Shown here: one piece after another, positions 1-4,939 of the stretch
Layout of the letters: each line of letters starts with the position of its first letter
Numbering within the stretch: position 1 is the first letter of the stretch
From: SMXQ01 sp033720855
GTDB lineage: Bacteria > Pseudomonadota > Alphaproteobacteria > SMXQ01
Assembly (NCBI GenBank): GCA_033720855.1
Contig: JAWWBR010000098.1
Span: forward strand, 1 to 12,718
Length of the DNA: 12,718 nt
Direction: 5' to 3'
Position numbers and translations under genes: made by a program
Notes under the pieces: generated by a model
The model's input: the letters and a program-made list of their open reading frames with translations, nothing else
Told to the model about the DNA's origin: nothing
The model's database searches: none

Positions 1-2
1 CC

Positions 3-242
3 ACCACCGCCCATGGGGCGCTGCTCAACCACATCACCGGCGGGCATCTCCTGGGCCAGAATGCGGGCACCAGCTTCCAGCCCATGAACGCCAATTTCGG
101 GCTGTTTCCCGAGCTCGAAGCGCGCAACGAAAAGGGCCGTCCCCTCAAGGGGCGGGCGCGGCGCGCCGCTTACTGCCAGAGGGGCATGGCCGATTTCACG
201 GCTTGGCTTGCCCGGGACGGCGTCGAGACCGCGGCGCAATAG
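3..242 (+). CDS. trmFO: TrmFO, folate-dependent tRNA (uracil-54-C5)-methyltransferase, C-terminal end (partial)
   Basis: The last 79 residues of a protein whose start lies before the window. The segment reads HITGGHLLGQNAGTSFQPMN followed by NFGLFPELE, matching the C-terminal signature of TrmFO (typically ITGG...FQPMN.NFGLFP). TrmFO is a cytosolic flavoprotein that makes 5-methyluridine at position 54 of tRNA, using methylenetetrahydrofolate as carbon donor and reduced FAD. The FAD-binding N-terminus is not visible. The tail after the conserved part, rich in Arg and Ala, is normal for alphaproteobacterial members. The next gene starts 11 nt downstream on the same strand, so the two are probably co-transcribed. 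Identification rests on the C-terminus alone but the motif is distinctive. Confidence 0.9.
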   Translation, partial: TTAHGALLNHITGGHLLGQNAGTSFQPMNANFGLFPELEARNEKGRPLKGRARRAAYCQRGMADFTAWLARDGVETAAQ

Positions 243-253
243 AGGCGGAGACC

Positions 254-679
254 ATGGAGCAAAGGGTGAGCCTGATCACGCTCGGTGTCGCCGACCTCGA
301 GCGTGCGCGTGCGTTCTATGATGCCCTCGGCTGGAGCCGTTCGGTGAGGGCGGCCGAAGGCGTCGTCTTCTACCAGATCGGCGGCATGGCGCTCTCCCTC
401 TATCCCCGCGCCGACCTGGCACGGGACATGGGTTTGAGCGATGACGGCGGCGGGGTTTCGGGCATGGCATTGGCCTTCAACGCCCGCAGCCGCGATGAGG
501 TCGACAGCACCCTTGCCGAGGCCGAGGCCGCCGGCGCCACGATCCTGAAAGCGGCCGACGATACGTTCTGGGGCGGTTATGCGGGGTCCTTCGCCGACCC
601 CGACGGCTTCGCCTGGGAGGTCGCCTGGAATCCGCATTTTCCCCTGAGCGAAGACGGCGCCCTGATCCTGCCGGATTGA
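254..679 (+). CDS. VOC-family (glyoxalase/bleomycin-resistance-type) protein
   Basis: A 141-residue protein of the vicinal-oxygen-chelate fold. The opening ITLGVADLERARAFYDALGW is the classic first beta-alpha unit of a glyoxalase half-domain, and the end has FADPDGFAWEVAWNP, the usual closing strand that carries a metal-ligand Glu. It is one VOC module pair, presumably cytosolic and dimeric. Members of this sub-type are mostly uncharacterised; substrate cannot be read from sequence. I chose the ATG at 254 because GGCGGAG lies just upstream and the conserved first strand begins at residue 7; the same frame is open back to 203 but that stretch overlaps the end of trmFO and looks non-coding. It follows trmFO by 11 nt and runs convergently into the gene ending at 711. 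Confidence 0.85.
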   Translation: MEQRVSLITLGVADLERARAFYDALGWSRSVRAAEGVVFYQIGGMALSLYPRADLARDMGLSDDGGGVSGMALAFNARSRDEVDSTLAEAEAAGATILKAADDTFWGGYAGSFADPDGFAWEVAWNPHFPLSEDGALILPD

Positions 680-710
680 GGCCACGGGCCGGCGGGCTCA
701 CCAGCCATTG

Positions 711-1559
711 TCAATAGCGGCCGGTCAGGCCGCCCCGCAGCACGGCAAGAGGTGCGGTGAGCGGCAGGGGTTCGATGCCGTGCGCCAGGAGCTCGAAGCG
801 GCGGCGGCCAAGGCGCCGCAGCTGGCCATCGGCGAGACGCGCGATAACCAGCGCCGGCAGGGCCTCCCTGGGCACGCTGTCCCTTTCCATTCGCGCGTTG
901 GCGAGCAACGCGGCCGCGCGCCCGGCGATTTCCTCGGCCACCAATGCCAGCCCTTCGTCCGCCCGTCCCGCGCGGATCGCACCGGTGGTGACCCGGTGAC
1001 GATCAAGCAGATCAAGGGGGAGGACGATACGGTCGCGGGCGGCCCACCAGGCGGTGTTGCGCAACTGTCCCACCATCGCGTGGGCGGTGCCGACATCCGC
1101 CGCCGCATCAAGGGCGGTTTGCGCCTGCACGCCCAGCAAACGCGCCGCCATGCGGCACAGCGCACCACCGGTCTCCAGGCAAAGGGATTGGAATCGATCG
1201 ATGTCGGGCGGCGCGTCGGCGTCGGCCTCTCCGATCCTGGCCTCGGCAAAGGCGATGACCTCATCCAGGCCAAGGCCGGAGGCCTGGATGGCGGCTGCGA
1301 CCTCCCGCAGCACCGGGTGTCCCTGCGCGCCTTCACCCTCCAGCGTGCCGAGGGCATCGCGCCACCACTGATGGCGGATGCCACGCGCCAAAGGCTCCGT
1401 GGTGAGTTCACTGATGCGGGCGATTTCGACATTGAGGGCGAAAAGCGCGAGCAACCGTCGGCGCGCATCGGGCGGGGCCAGGCCGGCGCCGAGCCAGCGG
1501 TCCCGATCGAAGGTCCGCACGGCATCGGCGCAATAGCTCTGGTCGCTGTGCTTGGGCAT
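711..1559 (-). CDS. Squalene/phytoene-synthase-fold protein, NDUFAF6-like
   Basis: A 282-residue protein of the all-alpha trans-isoprenyl synthase fold. Two segments place it near mitochondrial NDUFAF6: LFALNVEIARISE (residues 39-51) followed by IRHQWWRDAL (61-70), and GQLRNTAWWAARDRIVLPLD (164-183). True squalene/phytoene synthases have two Asp-rich DxxxD motifs in the corresponding helices; here they are replaced (NVEIARISE and GQLRNTAWW), so prenyl-transferase activity is doubtful. NDUFAF6 is a complex I assembly factor; a similar role here is inference. The ATG at 1559 is chosen because homologues begin with a short pre-helix like PKHSDQSYCADAVRTFDRDR; the frame is open upstream to 1742 but that would bury the divergent gene. 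The gene is divergent from the HpnC-like gene, 46 bp apart. Databases may call it phytoene synthase. Confidence 0.85.
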   Translation of the reverse strand: MPKHSDQSYCADAVRTFDRDRWLGAGLAPPDARRRLLALFALNVEIARISELTTEPLARGIRHQWWRDALGTLEGEGAQGHPVLREVAAAIQASGLGLDEVIAFAEARIGEADADAPPDIDRFQSLCLETGGALCRMAARLLGVQAQTALDAAADVGTAHAMVGQLRNTAWWAARDRIVLPLDLLDRHRVTTGAIRAGRADEGLALVAEEIAGRAAALLANARMERDSVPREALPALVIARLADGQLRRLGRRRFELLAHGIEPLPLTAPLAVLRGGLTGRY

Positions 1560-1567
1560 AGACCCGG

Positions 1568-1595
1568 AATATACTGCGATCCATGACGACGCCAA
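1568..1595 (-). promoter_or_regulatory. Candidate promoter of the NDUFAF6-like gene, possibly leaderless
   Basis: Read on the minus strand: TTGGCG (1595-1590), a 16-bp spacer, then TATATT (1573-1568). A start site about seven bases on would fall at or next to the ATG at 1559, and no good Shine-Dalgarno is seen in front of that ATG. Both facts suit a leaderless transcript. The 46-bp divergent gap has little room for anything else. Prediction from sequence only. Confidence 0.4.
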
Positions 1596-1605
1596 GGACC
1601 GAGCA

Positions 1606-2490
1606 GTGACCGCCGCGCCCGACCCTGCCTCCCCATCACGGAGAGCGGCGGAGCGGGAGCAAGGGGGCGCCCCCGGCGGCGCCGGCCTGTTTCCGGCGGC
1701 ACGCCGGTTCCTTCCCGCGGAGCGCTTGGATGACTGGCGCATCGTTGCCGATTACGCCGCCGCCCTGCGCGCCGTGGTCGACCATCCGGCACTGGAGCCG
1801 GCGCGGAAGGAGGCAAGGCTCAAGGCGCTTGCGGACGCCATCGAGGGAGAGGCCGCCGGCGCCGAGGGGGATGCGGCATTGCGTGCTGCGTTAACCCTGC
1901 GCCACCTGCTGGAAAGCCGCGGGCTTACGCTTCAGGATCCCTGGCAAATGCTCCAGGCGGCGGGCCAGGATATCCGAAAGACATCCTATGCCGACTGGTC
2001 GGACCTGATCGCCTGGTGCCGCTACTGGGCGGCGCCCATGGGCCGCATGGGGCACCGCCTCGCGGGGGGTGACGATGGGGGCCTGGTTGGGGCCGAGTCC
2101 TTCGCCATGGCCACACAGCTGCTCTATCTTGCCGAGCAGGCCGCCACCCATCAGCGCTGGCTTGGCCGCGTCTATTTTCCGGTGCGCTGGTTCCAGGAGG
2201 CCGGTGCCGATCCTTCGGACCTCATGGCGGCGCGTGCGACACCGGCGCTGCGGACGGTGTTTTCCCGTTTGATCGGCGAAGTCCAGCAACTGCTTGCGGT
2301 AAGTGCCGGGTTGTATCGTTTCCTGCCTGGCGTGCGAATCCGGATCGCCGCCGCGGTGGCCCATGCGGAAGCGCGCGCCTGGGCCCGGCAGTTGGCGCGA
2401 AGCGACCCCCTCGCGAACCCCGGGCGGGGCGGGGGTGCCGCGGGGATTCGCGCCATTGCGGCAGGGATGGCGCGCGGGCTGCTATCGTGA
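1606..2490 (+). CDS. HpnC-like squalene/phytoene-synthase family protein lacking Asp-rich motifs
   Basis: A 294-residue protein aligning with HpnC, the enzyme that turns presqualene diphosphate into hydroxysqualene. Recognisable parts are QDIRKTSYADWSDLIAWCRY (residues 121-140), WAAPMGR (141-147, HpnC usually SA.PVGR) and LGRVYFPVRWFQEAGA (186-201). The first Asp-rich motif, normally like DDIADDPAL, reads RAVVDHPAL (55-63), and the second, normally NxxQDxxxD, reads YLAEQAATHQ (174-183) with no Asp. Catalysis by the known metal-diphosphate mechanism is therefore unlikely. I chose GTG 1606, with AGGA seven bases upstream; an ATG at 1552 in frame would overlap the divergent gene. The N-terminal 25 residues are low complexity. 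The stop overlaps the hpnE start (GTGA), so the two are translationally coupled. It may be a scaffold or a decayed enzyme; the frame is intact, against simple decay. Confidence 0.75.
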   Translation: MTAAPDPASPSRRAAEREQGGAPGGAGLFPAARRFLPAERLDDWRIVADYAAALRAVVDHPALEPARKEARLKALADAIEGEAAGAEGDAALRAALTLRHLLESRGLTLQDPWQMLQAAGQDIRKTSYADWSDLIAWCRYWAAPMGRMGHRLAGGDDGGLVGAESFAMATQLLYLAEQAATHQRWLGRVYFPVRWFQEAGADPSDLMAARATPALRTVFSRLIGEVQQLLAVSAGLYRFLPGVRIRIAAAVAHAEARAWARQLARSDPLANPGRGGGAAGIRAIAAGMARGLLS

Positions 2491-3713
2491 CCGTCCACGT
2501 CGTCGGCGCCGGCCTGGCCGGGCTGGCGGCGGGCTTGACGGCGGCCCGCGCCGGTCACGACGTGATCATCTACGAAACCGCACCCATGGCCGGTGGCCGC
2601 TGTCGCTCGTTCCTCGATCGCGGGCTCGGGCGGGTCATCGACAACGGAACCCATGTGGTGCTCGGGGCGAACCGAATAGCGCTGGGCTTCATGGCCTCGC
2701 TCGGCACCAAAGCCGAGATGGTTCCGGCCGCCAAGAACTTGTCGTTTTTCGACCATCGCCATGGTGAGCGCTGGTCGCTCGACGTCACCGGTCCCGGCGC
2801 AGCGGCGATGTGGAGGGCGGCCGGGGGCATGGGGTCTCGGATGCGGCTGTTGGGCGGCGCCGCCATGGGGGTGCGCAGCGGACAGACGGTGGCCGGGGCC
2901 TACGGGGATCTGGGGGATGCCTATCGCCGCTTGATCGCACCGCTTGCGACCGCCGCTCTGAATGCGCCGCTTGACGGGGCGGATGCCCGCGCATTCGCCA
3001 GGGTGGCTCGGCGCATCATGTTTGGCGGCAAGGGGGCGCTTTGCCCTTACGTTGCGCGCCATAGCCTGGGACGCGCGCTTGTGGACCCGGCGGTGGCGGC
3101 GCTGGAAAGCCTGGGGGCTGAGCTGCGCTATCAAGACCCTCTTGTGGCCTTCGACTTTGAGGGCAACAGAGTGTCGCGTCTGGACTTCAGATCCGGTGCC
3201 GTCGGCTTGAGAGATCGCGATCGCGTGATCGTCGCGGTTCCGCCTTGGGGGCTTCCCCCCTTGCCCCGCGCCATTGCCCCAGCGGGTTTTACCAGCCACG
3301 CCATCCTGTGCGCCCATTACCTCATCGACCGGGATAGCGAAGCCTTCGCCGAGGCGCGGATGATGGGCTGTATCGGCGGAACCGCTCAGTGGATCGCGCG
3401 CTCCGGCGATATCCTCTCTGTCACCGTCAGTGCCGCCGACCCATGGATGGGCCGGGCATCGGCGGGCATCGCTTCAACCCTTTGGCAGGAGGTTTGCCGC
3501 GCGCTCGATTGGGGCGCGGTCGAAATGCCGGCCCATCGGGTCATCAAGGAACGTCGTGCCACCGCCGTGCTTGCGGGCGGCTTCGGTCCGCGCTCTACCC
3601 TCGATAACTTGTATTTTGCCGGTGGCTGGACTTGCCGTCGCAGGCCCGACACCATCGAAGCAGCGATTTCATCGGGAATCGCTGCCGCACGGTGCCTGAA
3701 CAGGGTAAATTGA
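2487..3713 (+). CDS. hpnE: HpnE-like hydroxysqualene dehydroxylase (FAD amine-oxidase family)
   Basis: A 408-residue flavoprotein. The N-terminus has the dinucleotide-binding motif GAGLAG (residues 7-12), an acidic strand end at E30 and GGR (36-38), then GRVIDNGTHVVLGANRIAL, typical of HpnE. A middle segment (GGTAQWIARSGDILSVTVS) matches the HpnE region usually reading G..QWLF. The C-terminal FAD motif, usually like AGDWT.TGLPATIE.A..SG, reads AGGWTCRRRPDTIEAAISSG: the Asp is Gly, which is unusual. HpnE reduces hydroxysqualene to squalene, the last step of the HpnCDE route that feeds hopanoid or sterol synthesis. The GTG start at 2487 overlaps the stop of the HpnC-like gene. No hpnD is present between or beside them. 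The family call is firm; the exact substrate is less so because of the altered partner gene and FAD motif. Confidence 0.82.
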   Translation: MTVHVVGAGLAGLAAGLTAARAGHDVIIYETAPMAGGRCRSFLDRGLGRVIDNGTHVVLGANRIALGFMASLGTKAEMVPAAKNLSFFDHRHGERWSLDVTGPGAAAMWRAAGGMGSRMRLLGGAAMGVRSGQTVAGAYGDLGDAYRRLIAPLATAALNAPLDGADARAFARVARRIMFGGKGALCPYVARHSLGRALVDPAVAALESLGAELRYQDPLVAFDFEGNRVSRLDFRSGAVGLRDRDRVIVAVPPWGLPPLPRAIAPAGFTSHAILCAHYLIDRDSEAFAEARMMGCIGGTAQWIARSGDILSVTVSAADPWMGRASAGIASTLWQEVCRALDWGAVEMPAHRVIKERRATAVLAGGFGPRSTLDNLYFAGGWTCRRRPDTIEAAISSGIAAARCLNRVN

Positions 3714-3742
3714 CGCGAGCGCCGGGGTCTCATACCATCGCG

Positions 3743-3771
3743 TTGCAAGAGCGGTATGCATGCTATATATA
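3743..3771 (+). promoter_or_regulatory. Candidate sigma-70-type promoter of the membrane-peptide operon
   Basis: TTGCAA (3743-3748), a 17-bp spacer, then TATATA (3766-3771), inside an AT-rich patch (3755-3810) that stands out in GC-rich DNA. The -10 lies in the perfect palindrome CTATATATAG (3763-3772). Predicted start is near 3778, about 46 bases before the ATG at 3824. It serves the 30-residue peptide gene and the gene after it. Sequence prediction only. Confidence 0.55.
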
Positions 3772-3776
3772 GTAGC

Positions 3777-3790
3777 TTTGATGCATCTAA
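3777..3790 (+). promoter_or_regulatory. Palindromic operator candidate at the predicted start site
   Basis: TTTGATGCATCTAA is an inverted repeat with six of seven base pairs matching, centred between 3783 and 3784. It covers the transcription start predicted from the promoter at 3743-3771, where a bound repressor would block initiation. The core ATGCAT also occurs at 3756-3761, centre to centre 25 bp away, between the -35 and -10. It resembles but does not fit the FNR consensus, whose half-sites are four bases apart. The regulator is unknown. Confidence 0.35.
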
Positions 3791-3808
3791 ATACTAAACT
3801 CACGAAGA

Positions 3809-3818
3809 AGCTGGGGGG
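3809..3818 (+). promoter_or_regulatory. G-rich ribosome-binding site, copy 1
   Basis: AGCTGGGGGG, five bases before the ATG at 3824. It is identical to the site at 3915-3924 in front of the next gene. The G-run can pair with the CCUCC of 16S rRNA through one G-U wobble, so it likely acts as a Shine-Dalgarno, but it is not the usual GGAGG. Confidence 0.55.
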
Positions 3819-3823
3819 TCGGC

Positions 3824-3916
3824 ATGAAAAATCCTCTTGAGAGTCTGCAAAATACGATCCTGCTGGGTATCGCGATCACCATCGTGATGGCCCTGATCGT
3901 CAAATACACGTTTTAG
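3824..3916 (+). CDS. Small single-span membrane peptide, 30 residues
   Basis: A short open frame: MKNPLESLQN, then a hydrophobic stretch TILLGIAITIVMALIV (residues 11-26), ending KYTF. This is a single transmembrane helix with a polar N-terminal tail and a Lys at the far end. Support for it being real: a promoter and operator candidate upstream, a G-rich ribosome-binding site five bases before the ATG, and a stop that leads straight into an identical binding site for the next gene 15 bases later. GC is about 45% by my count, below its neighbours. I do not recognise the family. Its size, topology and pairing with a haem-type membrane protein recall small subunits such as CydX or CcoQ, so it may be an accessory subunit of the protein at 3932; that is inference. 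Gene finders commonly miss frames this short. Confidence 0.7.
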   Translation: MKNPLESLQNTILLGIAITIVMALIVKYTF

Positions 3917-3924
3917 CTGGGGGG
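3915..3924 (+). promoter_or_regulatory. G-rich ribosome-binding site, copy 2
   Basis: AGCTGGGGGG, identical over ten bases to the site at 3809-3818, here seven bases before the ATG at 3932. It begins inside the TAG stop of the small peptide gene (3914-3916), so ribosomes finishing the peptide are positioned to start the next gene. Confidence 0.55.
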
Positions 3925-3931
3925 AAAACCA

Positions 3932-4438
3932 ATGGGCTTTTTGACAGATCCTTATGCGGTATTTCTGGTCCGCTGGTTCCACGTCGTTAGCGGCATCATG
4001 TGGATTGGGTTGCTGTGGTATTTCAACTTCGTCCAGATCCCCAGCATGCCGAAGATTCCCGACGAACAGAAACCGGCCATCGGCAAAGTGATCGCACCCG
4101 CTGCGCTATTTTGGTTTCGTTGGGCCGCGGCATTCACCATCCTGTGGGGACTGATCCAGGCTTGGCAGCTCGGCTATATCGGTGACGCCCTGGCACTTGG
4201 CCTGACGTCCAAGAACGCCGCCCATATGAGCATTGGTTTCGGCATGTGGTTCGGGTTGATCATGGCCTTCAATGTATGGTTCGTGATCTGGCCTAACCAG
4301 CAGAAGGCCCTGGGCTTGGTGGAGGTGGCCGACGAGGATAAACCGGCAGCCGCGCGCACGGCGATGCTGTTCTCGCGCACCAACACGATGCTGTCCATAC
4401 CGATGTCGTATTCGATGGTGGCCGTGCATCTCACCTGA
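3932..4438 (+). CDS. Urate-oxidase-N-domain (PuuD-type) four-span membrane protein without cytochrome c domain
   Basis: A 168-residue inner-membrane protein with four hydrophobic segments at about 9-34, 58-80, 97-120 and 150-167. The pattern VRWFHVVSGIMWIGLLWYFNF (quoted in part: RWFHVVSGIMWIG, 14-26) and RTNTMLSIPM (149-158) match the membrane domain of PuuD, the urate hydroxylase family. Conserved His occur at 17, 98 and 166, plausible haem ligands. Full PuuD adds a C-terminal cytochrome c domain with CXXCH; none is present here, nor any Cys at all, so an electron-transfer partner would have to be separate. Annotation as urate hydroxylase is common for this short form but not shown; no purine-catabolism gene lies nearby. 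It follows the 30-residue peptide by 15 bases and is followed by a hairpin. A haem-binding redox protein of unknown substrate is the safest description. Confidence 0.8.
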   Translation: MGFLTDPYAVFLVRWFHVVSGIMWIGLLWYFNFVQIPSMPKIPDEQKPAIGKVIAPAALFWFRWAAAFTILWGLIQAWQLGYIGDALALGLTSKNAAHMSIGFGMWFGLIMAFNVWFVIWPNQQKALGLVEVADEDKPAAARTAMLFSRTNTMLSIPMSYSMVAVHLT

Positions 4439-4464
4439 TGCCGACGCGGACCGTTCGGCTTTGG

Positions 4465-4500
4465 GCGGGGCGTCCCTGATCGGGGCGCCCCGCGCTGTTT
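4465..4500 (+). terminator. Stem-loop terminator candidate between convergent genes
   Basis: GCGGGGCGTCCC (4465-4476) pairs with GGGGCGCCCCGC (4482-4493) across a five-base loop TGATC, giving a 12-bp stem with one G-U pair. It is followed by GCTGTTT, a weak T-run. It lies between the ends of the PuuD-type gene (4438) and the Mth938-like gene (4505), so it may stop transcription from either side, though the T-run favours the plus strand. Confidence 0.6.
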
Positions 4501-4504
4501 GGGA

Positions 4505-4882
4505 TCAGCCGACCGGCAGAAGGAGGGCTGCGACCCGACGGCCTTCGGCCTGGAGCAGGTTAAATGTGCGGCAGGCGGCGCCGGTCCCCATCGCTTCGCT
4601 GGCGATGCCCGCTCGCTTCAGCAACGCGCGACACTCCGGGTCCAGGGCCTCTCCGCTTTCTCCGCAGCCGATCAGCAGGATTTCGATCCCCTCCTCGGCA
4701 GCCAGCAGGGGCGCGAAATGGCTGCTGTCGATTGCGGAGAAATTCCCGAGATCGAGATCGATCACCCGTTCGCCGAGGACGATGACGGCGCCCATGAACC
4801 GTTCGTTAGAGATGCGGAAGCCACCATCTCCATAGGCCTGGATCACGCTGCGCTCGCCGGGTTTGAGCGGGGTCAGTTCCAT
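4505..4882 (-). CDS. Mth938-like (DUF498) protein, NDUFAF3 homologue
   Basis: A 125-residue protein of the Mth938 fold. QAYGDGGFRISNERFMGAVI near the start and LLIGCGESGEALDPECRALL in the second half match this family, which includes mitochondrial NDUFAF3, a complex I assembly factor. Bacterial function is not established. Homologues usually begin about ten residues before the YGDGGFR motif, so I chose the ATG at 4882, which has GAGG eight bases upstream. The frame also allows a TTG start at 4921 (138 residues), with GGCGG-rich sequence before it; no other start exists before the secF stop at 4940. It is the last gene of the yajC-secD-secF run. This linkage to secDF is known in alphaproteobacteria and has been used to argue that NDUFAF3 has a membrane-insertion-related role. 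Confidence 0.85.
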   Translation of the reverse strand: MELTPLKPGERSVIQAYGDGGFRISNERFMGAVIVLGERVIDLDLGNFSAIDSSHFAPLLAAEEGIEILLIGCGESGEALDPECRALLKRAGIASEAMGTGAACRTFNLLQAEGRRVAALLLPVG

Positions 4883-4939
4883 GGCGCGGGCCTCAAGCTT
4901 GGGGGAGCGGCGAATAAGCAATGAGCCGCCGTCCGCCGC

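Noticed and set aside
680..710. Possible terminator between the VOC gene and the NDUFAF6-like gene
   Set aside because: Only a four-pair stem (GGCT/AGCC) could be found and no T-run.
708..1586. A 292-codon open frame on the plus strand
   Set aside because: It is antisense to the NDUFAF6-like gene, has no recognisable domain, and is Gly/Arg/Gln-rich as expected for the reverse of GC-rich coding DNA.
2172..3317. A 381-codon open frame on the minus strand
   Set aside because: Antisense to hpnE and the end of the HpnC-like gene; composition is typical of a shadow frame and no motif is seen.
3777..3791. FNR-type site
   Set aside because: FNR needs TTGAT and ATCAA half-sites four bases apart; here the halves are only two apart and one base is off.
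3800..3982. A 60-codon minus-strand frame over the small peptide gene
   Set aside because: Polar, with no ribosome-binding site or promoter; the plus-strand peptide has both and a proper membrane helix.
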